Below, piece by piece: positions 45,464 to 59,256 of a DNA stretch of 64,000 bases. Numbering within the stretch: the first letter of the stretch is position 1; each line of letters begins with the position of its first letter. Below the pieces are notes generated by a model that was given only the letters and a program-made list of their open reading frames with translations, was not told the DNA's origin and searched no databases. The position numbers were made by a program, and so were the translations under genes. This stretch comes from Bradyrhizobium sp. WBAH42 (GTDB lineage: Bacteria; Pseudomonadota; Alphaproteobacteria; Rhizobiales; Xanthobacteraceae). Where the stretch lies: contig NZ_CP036533.1 in NCBI RefSeq assembly GCF_024585265.1, positions 744,001 to 808,000 of the forward strand. Reading direction: 5' to 3'.

Positions 45464-46851
45464 TGCGCGCCACAACGAGCACCTTTGCCGACACGATGCG
45501 AGCGCCGCTCCTCAACCTGCTGCTGATCACGGGCCTCGCCGGCGCAAGCCTCGCGCAAGCGAACACAAGCCTCGCGCAAGCTCCGACGCAAGGTCAGACA
45601 GTTGCGCCGCCGCAGACCGCGGCGGTCTCGCCCGATGCGATCAAGCAGCGCGAGCAGGAGCTGGAGGCCGCGCGCTCGAGGCAACGAAGCGCGGAAGAAG
45701 CGCAGGCCAAGCTCAAGGCCGAGATCACCGCGCTCGGCCAGGACCGCACCCAGCTCAATCAGCAGCTGATCGAAACCGCCGCCAATGTGCGCACTGTCGA
45801 GACCAAAATCGACGAGGCCGAGGCGCGGCTGCGCGCGCTGAACGGCCGCGAGCAACAGATGCGCGCTTCGCTGGATTCGCGCCGCGCCGACATCGTCGAG
45901 GTGCTGGCGGCCTTGCAGCGCGCCGGCCGGCGCACGCCGCCAGCGCTGCTGGTGCGGCCCGAAGATGCGCTGCAATCACTGCGCACCGCGATGCTGCTCG
46001 GTGCCGTCGTGCCGGAATTGCGCGGCCGCGCCGAAAGAATCGCGGGCGAGCTCGGCGAGCTTGTGGCCTTGCGCAGGACCATCGCCACCGAGCGCGATCA
46101 GCTCGCCTCCGACCGCGACAAGGTCAGGAGCGACCAGACCCGGCTCACCGCCCTGATCGAGGAACGGCAGCGCCAGCAGTCCGCACGCGAAAAAGACCTC
46201 GACGCCGAAGGCGCGCGCGCGATCGCGCTGTCAAAGCAGGTCGGCGATCTCCAGGGGTTGATCGCCAAGATGGAGCAGGACCTGCAAAGCGCCGCCAAGG
46301 CGGCCGAGAAAGCCGCCGAGGCCGCAAGGCAGGCCGAGGCCAAGGCGGCTGCCAGCGCCAAACAGGGCCCGGGCGCGTTCAAGGACAAGTCCCGCACCAC
46401 CCCGGCGATCGCCTTCGCCTCGGCCAGGGGTCTCCTGCCGTTTCCGGTTAACGGTAACAAGATCAGGGATTTTGGCGGTTCCGACGGGGTCGGCGGCGTC
46501 CAGAAGGGCATTTCGCTGGCGACCAAGCCCGGCGCCCAGGTCACGACGCCGTGTGATGGCTGGGTTGTGTATGCCGGCCCATTCCGCAGCTATGGACAAC
46601 TCTTGATCCTCAATGCCGGGGGCGGGTATCATGTCCTGATCGCCGGGATGGAGCGCATTTCGGTCAACATCGGGCAGTTTGTGCTCACGGGGGAGCCGGT
46701 CGCGACGATGGGGTCGACCTCTCAGGTCGCCTCCATTCTCGCCACGAACGCGAGTCAACCTGTGCTGTATGTCGAGTTCCGTAAAGACGGCACTCCAATC
46801 GATCCAGGCCCATGGTGGGCCGCAAATGAAGGCGAGAAGGTTCGCGGATGA
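45460..46851 (+). CDS. EnvC-like murein hydrolase activator
   Basis: A 463-residue exported protein. An N-terminal signal (MRAPLLNLLLITGLAGASLAQA) is followed by a long coiled coil (about 60-310) with Glu/Arg/Ala heptads. A C-terminal LytM/M23 domain (about 330-455) follows: GISLATKPGAQVTTPCDGWVVYAG and LYVEFRKDGTPIDPGPWW. The HxxxD and HxH zinc ligands of active M23 peptidases are not present (GVQKGISLA and LYVEF replace them), as in EnvC, which activates amidases without cleaving itself. It overlaps rlmH and ctpA at its two ends. Confidence 0.85.
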   Translation: MMRATTSTFADTMRAPLLNLLLITGLAGASLAQANTSLAQAPTQGQTVAPPQTAAVSPDAIKQREQELEAARSRQRSAEEAQAKLKAEITALGQDRTQLNQQLIETAANVRTVETKIDEAEARLRALNGREQQMRASLDSRRADIVEVLAALQRAGRRTPPALLVRPEDALQSLRTAMLLGAVVPELRGRAERIAGELGELVALRRTIATERDQLASDRDKVRSDQTRLTALIEERQRQQSAREKDLDAEGARAIALSKQVGDLQGLIAKMEQDLQSAAKAAEKAAEAARQAEAKAAASAKQGPGAFKDKSRTTPAIAFASARGLLPFPVNGNKIRDFGGSDGVGGVQKGISLATKPGAQVTTPCDGWVVYAGPFRSYGQLLILNAGGGYHVLIAGMERISVNIGQFVLTGEPVATMGSTSQVASILATNASQPVLYVEFRKDGTPIDPGPWWAANEGEKVRG

Positions 46852-48209
46852 TGCGCAAGACTTCAGTAATCCTCCTCAGCGCCGCCACCGGTGCGGCGCT
46901 GACGCTGTTCGTGACCCAGCCGCGCGCGGTGTTCATGGGCTCCAGCGCGCGAGCCGCCACCGCGGACACCTATCGCCAGCTCAACCTGTTCGGCGACGTC
47001 TTCGAGCGCGTGCGCTCCGATTACGTCGAGAAGCCCGATGACACCAAGCTGATCGAATCCGCCATCAGCGGCATGCTCACCGGCCTCGATCCGCATTCGA
47101 GCTACATGGACGCCAAGAGCTTCCGCGACATGCAGGTGCAGACCCGCGGCGAGTTCGGCGGCCTCGGCATCGAGGTCACGATGGAAGACGGCCTGATCAA
47201 GGTGGTCTCGCCGATCGACGACACGCCCGCTTCGCGCGCCGGCATCATGGCCAACGACATCATCACCAATCTCGACGACGAGGCGGTGCAGGGCCTGACC
47301 CTGAACCAGGCGGTCGAGAAGATGCGCGGCCCGGTCAACACCAAGATCAAGCTCAAGATCATCCGCAAGGGCCAGGACAATCCGCTCGACGTGACGCTGG
47401 TGCGCGACAACATCCGCGTCCGCTCGGTGCGCGCGCGTGTCGAGCAGGATGACATCGGCTATATCCGCATCACCACCTTCAACGAGCAGACCACCGAAGG
47501 CCTGAAGCGCGAGGTCGGTAACCTCACGAACCAGATCGGCGGCGACAAGCTCAAGGGCTTCATCATCGACCTCCGCAACAATCCGGGCGGCCTGCTCGAG
47601 GAAGCGGTCACCGTCTCGGACTCCTTCCTTGAGAAGGGCGAGATCGTCTCGACCCGCGGCCGCAATGCCGAGGAGACCCAGCGCCGCACCGCGCATGCGG
47701 GCGACCTGACCAAAGGCAAGCCTGTCATCGTGCTGGTCAATGGCGGCTCGGCCTCGGCGTCGGAAATCGTCGCCGGCGCGCTGCAGGACCACAAGCGCGC
47801 GACGATCGTCGGTACGCGCTCGTTCGGCAAGGGCTCGGTGCAGACCATCATTCCGCTCGGCTCGGGCAACGGCGCGCTGCGGCTGACCACGGCGCGCTAT
47901 TACACGCCGTCGGGCAAGTCGATCCAGGCCAAGGGCATCGTGCCCGACATCGAAGTGCTGCAGGACGTGCCTGACGAATTGAAGTCGCGCACCGACACCA
48001 AGGGCGAGGCTTCGCTGCGCGGCCATCTGAAGAACGACGGCGACGAGAAGACCGGCTCGCAGTCCTATGTCCCGCCGGACGCCAAGGACGACAAGGCGCT
48101 CAAGCTCGCCGGCGACCTGCTCCACGGCATCAAGAACAGCGCCTCGGCCGCGCCGACCCCGGGCAACGACAACAAGGCCACGACCGACAAGCCCAAAGCG
48201 GCGAATTAA
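46848..48209 (+). CDS. ctpA: C-terminal processing peptidase, S41 family
   Basis: A 453-residue exported serine protease. The N-terminal signal is LLSAATGAALTLFVTQPRAVF. FGGLGIEVTMEDGLIKVVSPIDDTPASRAGIMANDII is the PDZ domain (about 90-170), GFIIDLRNNPGGLLEEAV the substrate strand, NGGSASASEIVAGAL holds the catalytic Ser, and GKGSVQTIIPL the Lys. The C-terminal tail (about 385-453) is Lys/Asp-rich and low in complexity. It overlaps envC by four bases and a hairpin terminator follows. Confidence 0.95.
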   Translation: MMRKTSVILLSAATGAALTLFVTQPRAVFMGSSARAATADTYRQLNLFGDVFERVRSDYVEKPDDTKLIESAISGMLTGLDPHSSYMDAKSFRDMQVQTRGEFGGLGIEVTMEDGLIKVVSPIDDTPASRAGIMANDIITNLDDEAVQGLTLNQAVEKMRGPVNTKIKLKIIRKGQDNPLDVTLVRDNIRVRSVRARVEQDDIGYIRITTFNEQTTEGLKREVGNLTNQIGGDKLKGFIIDLRNNPGGLLEEAVTVSDSFLEKGEIVSTRGRNAEETQRRTAHAGDLTKGKPVIVLVNGGSASASEIVAGALQDHKRATIVGTRSFGKGSVQTIIPLGSGNGALRLTTARYYTPSGKSIQAKGIVPDIEVLQDVPDELKSRTDTKGEASLRGHLKNDGDEKTGSQSYVPPDAKDDKALKLAGDLLHGIKNSASAAPTPGNDNKATTDKPKAAN

Positions 48210-48234
48210 GTCGGCGTCACGCGCGATCCCACGA

Positions 48235-48263
48235 AAGGGCGGCTTCCTGAAGCCGCCCTTTTT
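48235..48263 (+). terminator. Rho-independent terminator after ctpA
   Basis: Stem AAGGGCGGCTT (48235-48245), loop CCTG, stem AAGCCGCCCTT (48250-48260), then TTT. Confidence 0.85.
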
Positions 48264-48354
48264 GCTTGGAACTCCCGTCGTCCCCGGCCTCTCCCGGCCT
48301 GCCGCCGCTTGACCGCGGCGTGGTATCGTCGGCACGAGTGATTCGGGATCGCGC

Positions 48355-49578
48355 ATGACTGAGACGGCCGACGATCTGAGCGCCCCGCTCGGACAGGACA
48401 AGCCGCGCCGGAAACGCCGGCTGCGGCTGCCGTTCACCGCCCTGCAGCTAGTGGCCGTCCTGCTCGGCCTGTTCCTGATTACCTTTGCCGGCTTCGCCAT
48501 CTTCAACAAGGATCCGCTCGGCGGCGAGCCGATGGCCAGGCTCGCGATCCGCGCTCCCAGTGCCACGGACGAGAAGCCGGCCGCGTCCGGCCACGGCGCC
48601 GAGAGCAAGCCAGACGCCAAGCACGAGACCAAGGAAGCGCCGAAGCAGGCCGCGCCCGGCGAGCAGAAGACCATCACCATGATCGACGGGTCCACCGGCG
48701 CCCGCCACGACGTGGTGATCGGCGCAGGCGATGCTGCCGACAAGGGCGAGGCGGCATCCGGCCCGCCGCCCGTCATGGCCGGGATCAATCCGAAGCTGCT
48801 GGAGAAATCACGCTACGGCATGATCCCGGTGGTGGCCGACGGGCTGAGGCCGTTCACCGTCTATGCGGCCGATGCCGACCGTGCCAAGGCTGCCAAGATG
48901 CCTGTGGTCGCGATCGTGATCGGCGGCCTCGGTGTCGGCGCCGCAAAAACCACCGATGCCATCATGAAGCTGCCGCCGGCGGTGACGCTGGCCTTCACGC
49001 CCTACGGATCCGATCCCGGCAAGCTCGCCGAGCGGGCGCGGACGCAGCGCCACGAGATCTTCCTCCAGATCCCGATGGAGCCCTACGACTTCCCGGACAA
49101 CGATCCGGGGCCGCAGACGCTGCTGACCTCGCTCAGCCCCGACCAGAACATGGACCGCCTGTACTGGCACCTCAGCCGGATGCAGGGCTATGTCGGCCTC
49201 ACCAATTTCATGGGCGCCCGTTTCATTGCGACCGAGCCGGCGATGCAGCCGATCATCCGCGAGGCGGCCAAGCGCGGCCTCGGCTTCTTCGACGACGGCT
49301 CCTCGCCCCGCAGCATCGCGCCCCAGGCGGCGGCCAACCAAGCCGTGCCGTTCGGCAAGGGCGATATCGCCATCGATGCGGTGCCGACGGCGACCGAGAT
49401 CGACCGCGCCCTCAACAAGCTGGAATCGACGGCGCGCGAGCGCGGCATCGCCGTCGGCACGGCCTCCGCCCTGCCCGTCTCGATCGAGCGCATCAGCGCC
49501 TGGACCAAGACCCTGGGCGACCGAGGTATCCTTTTGGTGCCATTGACAACCGCGATGCTGAAATCAAAATCCAGCTAA
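48355..49578 (+). CDS. Divergent polysaccharide deacetylase family protein
   Basis: A 407-residue protein with one membrane helix ([21 protein letters not shown]) and a Lys/Glu/Ala-rich linker (about 65-130), then an extracytoplasmic deacetylase-like domain (about 175-400). [59 protein letters not shown] and [13 protein letters not shown] are family segments (YibQ/DUF610). The normal metal triad of NodB enzymes is not fully evident, so activity is doubtful. It follows ctpA and precedes rppH. Confidence 0.87.
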   Translation: MTETADDLSAPLGQDKPRRKRRLRLPFTALQLVAVLLGLFLITFAGFAIFNKDPLGGEPMARLAIRAPSATDEKPAASGHGAESKPDAKHETKEAPKQAAPGEQKTITMIDGSTGARHDVVIGAGDAADKGEAASGPPPVMAGINPKLLEKSRYGMIPVVADGLRPFTVYAADADRAKAAKMPVVAIVIGGLGVGAAKTTDAIMKLPPAVTLAFTPYGSDPGKLAERARTQRHEIFLQIPMEPYDFPDNDPGPQTLLTSLSPDQNMDRLYWHLSRMQGYVGLTNFMGARFIATEPAMQPIIREAAKRGLGFFDDGSSPRSIAPQAAANQAVPFGKGDIAIDAVPTATEIDRALNKLESTARERGIAVGTASALPVSIERISAWTKTLGDRGILLVPLTTAMLKSKSS

Positions 49579-49652
49579 ATCAACGAATTGGTTCGGCACG
49601 GGTCTCGCGGGGCCGGCATGCCTTCCAAAAAGCAGGCAAGAGGTCTGGCGGA

Positions 49653-50159
49653 ATGGCGCGTTACGAGGATCTGCCCTACCGGACCTGTGTCGGTGTGATG
49701 CTGATCAATCCAAAGGGACTGGTGTTCATCGGCCGCCGCGCCGGCGGCATCGAGCATGTCGACGACACCCATGTCTGGCAGATGCCGCAGGGCGGGGTCG
49801 ATCCCGGCGAGGACACCTGGGAGGCGGCCAAGCGCGAGCTCTACGAGGAGACCAGCGTGCGCTCGGTCGAGCGGCTCGGCGAAGTCCCGGACTGGCTCAC
49901 TTACGACATCCCGCGCACGGTCGCCGGGCGCGCCTGGAAAGGCCGCTACCGCGGCCAGCGCCAGAAATGGTACGCGGTGCGCTTCACCGGCAAGGACAGC
50001 GAGATCAATGTCGCGAATCCCGGCGGCGGCGGCCACAAGGCCGAATTCGTGAGCTGGCGCTGGGAGTCGATGAAGAATCTCCCTGAGCTGATCATCCCGT
50101 TCAAGCGCCCGGTCTATGAGCGCGTGGTGCAGGAATTTTCTGCGCTGGCGGAGGGATAG
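49653..50159 (+). CDS. rppH: RNA pyrophosphohydrolase RppH
   Basis: A 168-residue Nudix enzyme that removes pyrophosphate from 5' ends of mRNA to start decay. [22 protein letters not shown] is the N terminus, and [20 protein letters not shown] with ELYEETSV is the Nudix box with catalytic Glu residues. [21 protein letters not shown] is the RppH-specific segment. A similar Nudix gene follows at 50359-50859. Confidence 0.93.
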   Translation: MARYEDLPYRTCVGVMLINPKGLVFIGRRAGGIEHVDDTHVWQMPQGGVDPGEDTWEAAKRELYEETSVRSVERLGEVPDWLTYDIPRTVAGRAWKGRYRGQRQKWYAVRFTGKDSEINVANPGGGGHKAEFVSWRWESMKNLPELIIPFKRPVYERVVQEFSALAEG

Positions 50160-50189
50160 CGAGCTTCATCCCAGCACTCCGCTCGTCAC

Positions 50190-50357
50190 CCCCGCCTAGT
50201 GCGCAATTGCGCACCGGGGCGGGGGTCCATAACCCCGGACGGGAGTGGTGGGCCGGATATCACCACGAGCTTCCAACCGTCCACCGCCTGTGGTTATGGA
50301 TTCTCAGGTGCGCAACTGCGCACCAGAGCTCGCGCTCCGCGCACCCCGGAATGACAA
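50190..50357. repeat. Palindromic repeat region upstream of the second Nudix gene
   Basis: Contains GTGCGCAATTGCGCAC-like and GGTGCGCAACTGCGCACC dyads, CCGGGGCGGGGGTCCATAAC and a matching right part ending CCCCGGAATGACAAG. It reaches to the start codon of the second Nudix gene, so part of its translation signal lies in the repeat. Confidence 0.65.
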
Positions 50358-50358
50358 G

Positions 50359-50859
50359 ATGAACAATGAAAAACCCTACCGCCCGAACGTCGGCATCGCG
50401 CTGTTCAATCCGGACGGCCATGTGCTGATCGGCCATCGCTTCAAGGGCGACGGGCCCGAGATCATCCTTCCGGGGCTCGACTGGCAGATGCCGCAGGGCG
50501 GTGTCGACGAGGGTGAGAATTTGCGCGACGCGGCGCTGCGCGAGCTCTGGGAGGAGACCAACGTCGTCAGCGCCGACTATCTCGGCGAGACCGACTGGTT
50601 CACCTATGAATTCCCGCCTTACGACGGACCGCAAACGCATCGCCTGGCGAAGTTTCGCGGCCAGCGCCAGAAATGGTTCGCGCTGCGCTTCACCGGCCGC
50701 GACGACGAGATCGATCCGCTGACGCCGCGCAACGGCCAGCCCGCCGAGTTCGATGCCTGGCGCTGGGAGCGCCTCGACCGTGTCGCCGAGCTCGTGGTGC
50801 CGTTCCGCCGCGAGGTCTACCGCGCCGTGGCGCGAGAGTTTGCGCACCTCGCGAGCTGA
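50359..50859 (+). CDS. RNA pyrophosphohydrolase-type Nudix protein, second copy
   Basis: A 166-residue protein with the RppH layout: YRPNVGIALFNPDGHVLIGHRF, then [20 protein letters not shown] and ELWEETNV for the Nudix box, and RGQRQKWFALRFTGRDDEIDPL. It differs from the upstream copy in inserting GDGPEIILPGLD before the Nudix box. Tandem but diverged, so an old duplication or a specialised function (for example dinucleoside polyphosphate hydrolysis) is possible. Its leader lies in a palindromic repeat. Confidence 0.9.
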   Translation: MNNEKPYRPNVGIALFNPDGHVLIGHRFKGDGPEIILPGLDWQMPQGGVDEGENLRDAALRELWEETNVVSADYLGETDWFTYEFPPYDGPQTHRLAKFRGQRQKWFALRFTGRDDEIDPLTPRNGQPAEFDAWRWERLDRVAELVVPFRREVYRAVAREFAHLAS

Positions 50860-50864
50860 ACTTT

Positions 50865-50888
50865 CGAAAACAACCCCATGCACAGTAG
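50865..50888. repeat. Short dispersed repeat, copy B
   Basis: Identical to the 24 bases at 21767-21790. It lies just after the second Nudix gene. Confidence 0.75.
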
Positions 50889-50974
50889 AGATGGAGTTGA
50901 AATCGTTAGGTTATTTTGCCGGGATGGACGCATAAAGGGGCGCCTCTGCCAGCGCACCAGTCGGGGCCTCATCT

Positions 50975-52651
50975 CTAATTGATCGGGCCGACCGTGAATG
51001 GGCCGATGGCGATGACGTGGCAGTCGCTGTCGCGCTTGGCGCAGTCGGCGAGCGCGGAATTGACGGCGGTCTGCTCGTCGGCGGCTTTGAGGCCGAGGCC
51101 GGCGCGGCCGGACGTGCCGACGGCGACGGCGTTCCAGCCCGTGGCGTCCCCGAGCTTGCGGACGACCTCGCCGCGCGCTTCGGCCACGATCGAGGAATTG
51201 GAGGCGGCGTTGAAGAAGCCGGTGATCCTGAACAGGGTCGGGATCGGCACGACGAAATTGTCGTCAACCGCAACGACCATGCAGGCAACGCCGGCGATTG
51301 CGCCGCACGATTCCAGCGAGCGCTTCGCCGCGTCGTCGGCTGATGATGCGCCCAGCACCATGAAATATTGCCCGCCCGGACTGAGTGCCACCGAGCGCGA
51401 TTTCGCCGCGGGGGCGAAGATGTTCTCGATCCGGACTTTTTGCGGCTCGCGTACGATCGGAAAATCCTTCGAGGCGAACGGCCGCTCGATCATCGCATCA
51501 TGCCTGACATAGGGCGGCGGCGGCATCGGCGGCTTGCCGTGCGTGTAAACGATCGTGTTGCCGACGGCGTAGAGCTCGCAGCGCCGCGGCGATTGCGCGG
51601 CATCGGCGCGCTTCTGGCACTGTTCGAGTGCCATGTTGCGCGCGGCTTCCTCGCTTGCCTGGTTCAGCGCTGAGCCGGTGAAGCCGCCGACATTGAGTGC
51701 GAAGGCCTTGTAATCGCCGGAGCTCGCATAATCGCCAGCGAGGAAGCTGCGCACGCGCTCGTTGATGAAGGGCACGCTGTCGGCAGCAAGCTTGCCCGTC
51801 ATCGGCGATGCCGATGGTGACGGCGCAGGCATCGGCGCCATCGCGGCGCCGGCGTTAGACGGAGCCATCGGAGCCATCGGCGCCTTTGCCATTTGGGTCG
51901 GCATCGGGCTCGGCGTTGCCGCCGCCGCAGCCGGCGTTGGGCTCGGCGCCGCATTGGGCGTCACAGCCGGCGCCGCGGCACTCGCGGTCTGCTTGAGCTT
52001 GGTGTTGTAGAGAAAGCCGGTGACGACGATGGCGACGATCGAGACGACGGCGACCACCAGCGGCCACATCCACACCGGTGCCGCGGCCACCTTGGAAGCC
52101 GCCGTCTTCAGCTGCGGCTTGGCATAGCTGCCGTCCTCGCGCCGCATCGCCACCAGATAGGCGTGCACCGGCGTCGGGATGTTCTTGACCTCCTGCGCGC
52201 CGATATCGGCGAACTGCACCGACAGCTTGTTGGCGACCTGCTCATGCACCGCGCGGGAGACGCAGATGCCGCCGACCTCGGCGAGGCCCTCCAGGCGCGC
52301 GGCGATGTTGACGCCGTCGCCCAACAGATCGCCGTCGCGTTCGACGACGTCGCCGATGGTGATGCCGATGCGGAACGACATCTGCCGGCTCGGCGGATAG
52401 GCCATGTTGCGGGTTCGCAAGCTTTCCTGGATGTCGATCGCACAGCGCACCGCATCCACCGCGCTCGGAAACTCCGCGAGCACGGCATCGCCCGCCGTGT
52501 TGAAGATGCGTCCGCCGGCCTTGGCGATGAAATCGTCGACGACCTCGCGATAGGAGGCGAGACGCCGCAGCGTCTCCTCTTCGTCTTCCGCGACCAGCCT
52601 CGAATACCCGGCAATATCGGCTGCGAAAATCGCTGCGATCTTGCGTTTCAT
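50975..52651 (-). CDS. Membrane adenylate/guanylate cyclase (class III) with Cys-rich C-terminal region
   Basis: A 558-residue protein. The class III cyclase domain (about 1-175) opens MKRKIAAIFAADIAGYSRLV with a metal Asp, then FNTAGDAVLAEFPSAVDAV with the second Asp. LLGDGVNIAARLEGLAEVGG is the C-terminal signature. A membrane helix follows at about 195-217 (WMWPLVVAVVSIVAIVVTGF), then an Ala/Pro/Met-rich linker and a C-terminal region (about 300-558) with three repeats of the type AL--C then C-+-AVG: MALEQCQKRADAAQ, SLESCGAIAGVACMVVA and ALADCAKRDSDCHVIAIG. These look DUF4189-like. Its stimulus is unknown. Confidence 0.85.
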   Translation of the reverse strand: MKRKIAAIFAADIAGYSRLVAEDEEETLRRLASYREVVDDFIAKAGGRIFNTAGDAVLAEFPSAVDAVRCAIDIQESLRTRNMAYPPSRQMSFRIGITIGDVVERDGDLLGDGVNIAARLEGLAEVGGICVSRAVHEQVANKLSVQFADIGAQEVKNIPTPVHAYLVAMRREDGSYAKPQLKTAASKVAAAPVWMWPLVVAVVSIVAIVVTGFLYNTKLKQTASAAAPAVTPNAAPSPTPAAAAATPSPMPTQMAKAPMAPMAPSNAGAAMAPMPAPSPSASPMTGKLAADSVPFINERVRSFLAGDYASSGDYKAFALNVGGFTGSALNQASEEAARNMALEQCQKRADAAQSPRRCELYAVGNTIVYTHGKPPMPPPPYVRHDAMIERPFASKDFPIVREPQKVRIENIFAPAAKSRSVALSPGGQYFMVLGASSADDAAKRSLESCGAIAGVACMVVAVDDNFVVPIPTLFRITGFFNAASNSSIVAEARGEVVRKLGDATGWNAVAVGTSGRAGLGLKAADEQTAVNSALADCAKRDSDCHVIAIGPFTVGPIN

Positions 52652-52816
52652 CTGCCACCGGCCCCCGGAACAAATCCGCGGGGCGCAGAATGCCGCCATC
52701 TCCGGCGCGGTGCAACAAAGTTTCAGCGCCCGCCACGGTCGTGACGAGCGCTGAACTTGTTCAGGAATTCCTTTGCAGGAATGTCTTACCCGAGCCCCGG
52801 AGCGGTGCCCCGGGGC

Positions 52817-54752
<1,936 letters not shown>

Positions 54753-54786
54753 TTACTGTCTCCTTCGATCCGAATTTCGTGTCCGG

Positions 54787-55662
54787 TCAGACTGCTTCTG
54801 CGCCGGAGATGATTTCGATGAGTTCCTTGGTGATCTGAGCCTGACGCGTGCGGTTGTAGACCAGCGTCTGCTTGCGGATCATTTCGCCGGCGTTGCGGGT
54901 GGCGTTGTCCATCGCCGACATCTGCGCGCCGTAGAACGAAGCGTTGTTCTCGAGCAGGGCGCGGAAGATCTGCACCGCGAGATTGCGCGGCAACAGGCGC
55001 GTGAGGATCTCGTCCTCCTCCGGCTCATATTCGTAGGAGGTCGCGCTGGCGTTCGCACCGCCTTCCTCGACGACCAGCGGGATGATCTGCTGGGCGGTCG
55101 GGACCTGTGCGATCACCGACTTGAATTGCGAGTAGAACAGCGTGCAGACGTCGAACTCGCCGTTGTCGAACCGCGCCAGCACCTTCTTGGCGATGTCCTC
55201 GGCGTTGACGAAGCCGAGCTGACGCACGCTGCGCAGGTCGAGATGCTCGACGATCTGCTTGTCGAACAGGCGGCGGAGCTGCTCGTAGCCCTTACGGCCG
55301 ACGCAGAAGAATTTCACTTCCTTGCCCTGCGCAGCCAGCGCCAGAGCGCGTTCGCGGGCGAGACGCACGATAGAGGAGTTGAAAGCGCCGGACAGGCCGC
55401 GCTCGCCGGTGCAGACCAACAGCAGGTGAACCTGATCGCGGCCGGTGCCGGCCAGCAGCGCCGGCGCGCCGGGCGAGCCCGCCGCGGCGCTGGCGATGTT
55501 GGAGATCACCGCGCTCATCTTTTCGGCATAGGGACGCGCGGCTTCCGCCGCGGTCTGCGCGCGGCGCAGCTTGGAGGCCGCGACCATCTGCATCGCCTTG
55601 GTGATCTTTTGCGTCGCCTTGGTGGAGGCGATGCGGACGCGCATGTCTTTAAGTGACGCCAT
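54787..55662 (-). CDS. atpG: ATP synthase F1 gamma subunit
   Basis: A 291-residue rotor shaft subunit. [20 protein letters not shown] is the N-terminal helix, [17 protein letters not shown] the conserved core, and [14 protein letters not shown] with [20 protein letters not shown] the C-terminal helix signature. It lies between atpA and atpD. Confidence 0.97.
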   Translation of the reverse strand: MASLKDMRVRIASTKATQKITKAMQMVAASKLRRAQTAAEAARPYAEKMSAVISNIASAAAGSPGAPALLAGTGRDQVHLLLVCTGERGLSGAFNSSIVRLARERALALAAQGKEVKFFCVGRKGYEQLRRLFDKQIVEHLDLRSVRQLGFVNAEDIAKKVLARFDNGEFDVCTLFYSQFKSVIAQVPTAQQIIPLVVEEGGANASATSYEYEPEEDEILTRLLPRNLAVQIFRALLENNASFYGAQMSAMDNATRNAGEMIRKQTLVYNRTRQAQITKELIEIISGAEAV

Positions 55663-55806
55663 TCTTCGTTCACCCCGGCGGTTCGACTGAAGCGTCGGAC
55701 CGCTAGCCTGTCCCTACCGCAATGCCCGGCCGGGCGCCGGGCATGCTTCTTATTGATTTGCCTCTCGCGAAGCGGTCATGGCCGGACGATCCGGCCATAC
55801 TTGCTG

Positions 55807-57896
<2,090 letters not shown>

Positions 57897-58553
57897 AGAC
57901 GCGCTCTTTTTGCTGTCAAACTCGCAAGGGAAAAACCGTCGCCACGAAGCGGCGCCTAGCGATCCAAGCCCTTGGAATTCAAGCGGGACTTCGATTTTCG
58001 ACCAGCACGGGAGGTGCCGGGCTCGTTAAAATCGCGGCTTTGCTAACATAGCAGGCGCGCAGGTGCAACATGACGCCAAATTAAAGGCATGAGGTTCTGT
58101 CGCCAGTTCGTCGCAGCCGCGCGACACATCGCGCGCCGAGGGGCGGCCGAGGCGGCGGCGTCCCAGCTCACGGAAATTGGCGCCGGCTTTGCCGCCGCGC
58201 CCTCCATTGGTTCCTGCCCCTAGCGCATAGCCGCCATGAACACGGATCGCCGAGGCGTGAATCCGCCCCAGCGAGTTCCACAGGCCGAATACTTATCGAA
58301 TTCTAAACGCTGGCGGCGATGACTTCGCTCTACAGTATTTGTAAGTAATCGGCAGGTTAATAAATCGTTAAAGCCGAAGATTTCGGAACATCGGCCGAAT
58401 ATCGCGCGACGGTAACAAGATATTTCATGACGACACATACCGGAATTACTGCCCAATTCGCGCCTCATTAGGAATCGAAACGCCAACCCGCTCACAAACT
58501 GATGGGGGCTCCACTTGCCACAAATGTGGCAATACTAGCTTAGGGACCATTAA
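57897..58553. other. Divergent intergenic region between atpH and the RlpA-like gene
   Basis: No gene is supported. The minus-strand promoter of the F1 operon presumably lies between 57900 and 58100; a TGCTATGTT extended -10-like element on the minus strand near 58045 is the best candidate, without a clear -35. The AT-richer stretch at 58310-58430 probably serves the RlpA-like gene. Confidence 0.4.
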
Positions 58554-59051
58554 ATGCTGTCTTTGAAGACGCTGGGCTTTGTGACCCGGCCGCGCACGGC
58601 GATTGCTTTCGTCGCCGCAACTCTGATCGTCGGTGGAACTGCCACCGAAGCTTCCGCCAAATCCCGGCATCACCGGCATCACCACCGCCACCACGCCCAG
58701 ACCGAGGCCAACGCGACCTCCGATTGGCGCAATGCCAATGCGTCGATGACGCCGACCTCCGGCACCGGCCACAGCTTCTCCGGCGTGGCCTCCTATTACG
58801 GCAACGAGTCCGGCAGCCGGACCGCCTCGGGCCAGCGCTTCAACCAGAACGCCATGACCGCGGCGCACCGTTCGCTGCCGTTCGGCACCAAGCTGCGCGT
58901 CACCCACCGCGGCCAGAGCGTGATCGTCACCATCAACGACCGCGGCCCGTTCATTCGCGGCCGTGTCCTCGACCTCTCCACGGGTGCAGCCCGCGCCATC
59001 GGCCTCACCGGTGCCGGCGTCGGCCGCGTCACCGCGGAGGTCGTCTCCTAA
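58554..59051 (+). CDS. rlpA: Septal-ring lytic transglycosylase RlpA-like protein
   Basis: A 165-residue exported protein. The signal (AIAFVAATLIVGGTATEASA) is followed by a His-rich stretch, SRHHRHHHRHHAQ, and a double-psi beta-barrel domain: GVASYYGNESGSRTASGQRF, then MTAAHRSLPFGTKLRVTH and VTINDRGPFIRGRVLDLSTG with the catalytic Asp. No SPOR domain is present, so this is a short RlpA relative. The His-rich segment could bind metal. A terminator follows. Confidence 0.88.
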   Translation: MLSLKTLGFVTRPRTAIAFVAATLIVGGTATEASAKSRHHRHHHRHHAQTEANATSDWRNANASMTPTSGTGHSFSGVASYYGNESGSRTASGQRFNQNAMTAAHRSLPFGTKLRVTHRGQSVIVTINDRGPFIRGRVLDLSTGAARAIGLTGAGVGRVTAEVVS

Positions 59052-59110
59052 AGGCGCGACGAGCCGCCTACCCGCGCACTTTTCATCAGTTTGATGCGCG
59101 CATGAAAACA

Positions 59111-59143
59111 AGCCCGCGGTCTTGGGGGACCGCGGGCTTTTTT
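59111..59143 (+). terminator. Rho-independent terminator after the RlpA-like gene
   Basis: Stem AGCCCGCGGTC (59111-59121) pairs with GACCGCGGGCT (59128-59138), followed by six T residues in total. Confidence 0.9.
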
Positions 59144-59150
59144 ACGTCCC

Positions 59151-59234
59151 GTCATTGCGAGCGCAGCGAAGCAATCCAGAATCTTTCCGCGGAGAGACTC
59201 TGGATTGCTTCGTCGCAAGGGCTCCGCGCAATGA
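59151..59234. repeat. Palindromic repeat, GTCATTGCGAGCG family, copy 3
   Basis: Left arm GTCATTGCGAGCGCAGCGAA and a right arm ending CCGCGCAATGAC, with CCAGA/TCTGG inside. It lies between the RlpA-like gene and convergent priA. Confidence 0.85.
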
Positions 59235-59256
59235 CGAGAGAGAGAGTCGGGCAGCC

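Noticed and set aside
45460..46851. Active M23 metallopeptidase
   Set aside because: The zinc ligands HxxxD and HxH are not present, so an EnvC-like activator is the better call.
58220..58495. 91-codon minus-strand frame upstream of the F1 operon
   Set aside because: No family resemblance and poor composition; it overlaps the likely promoter region of the RlpA-like gene.
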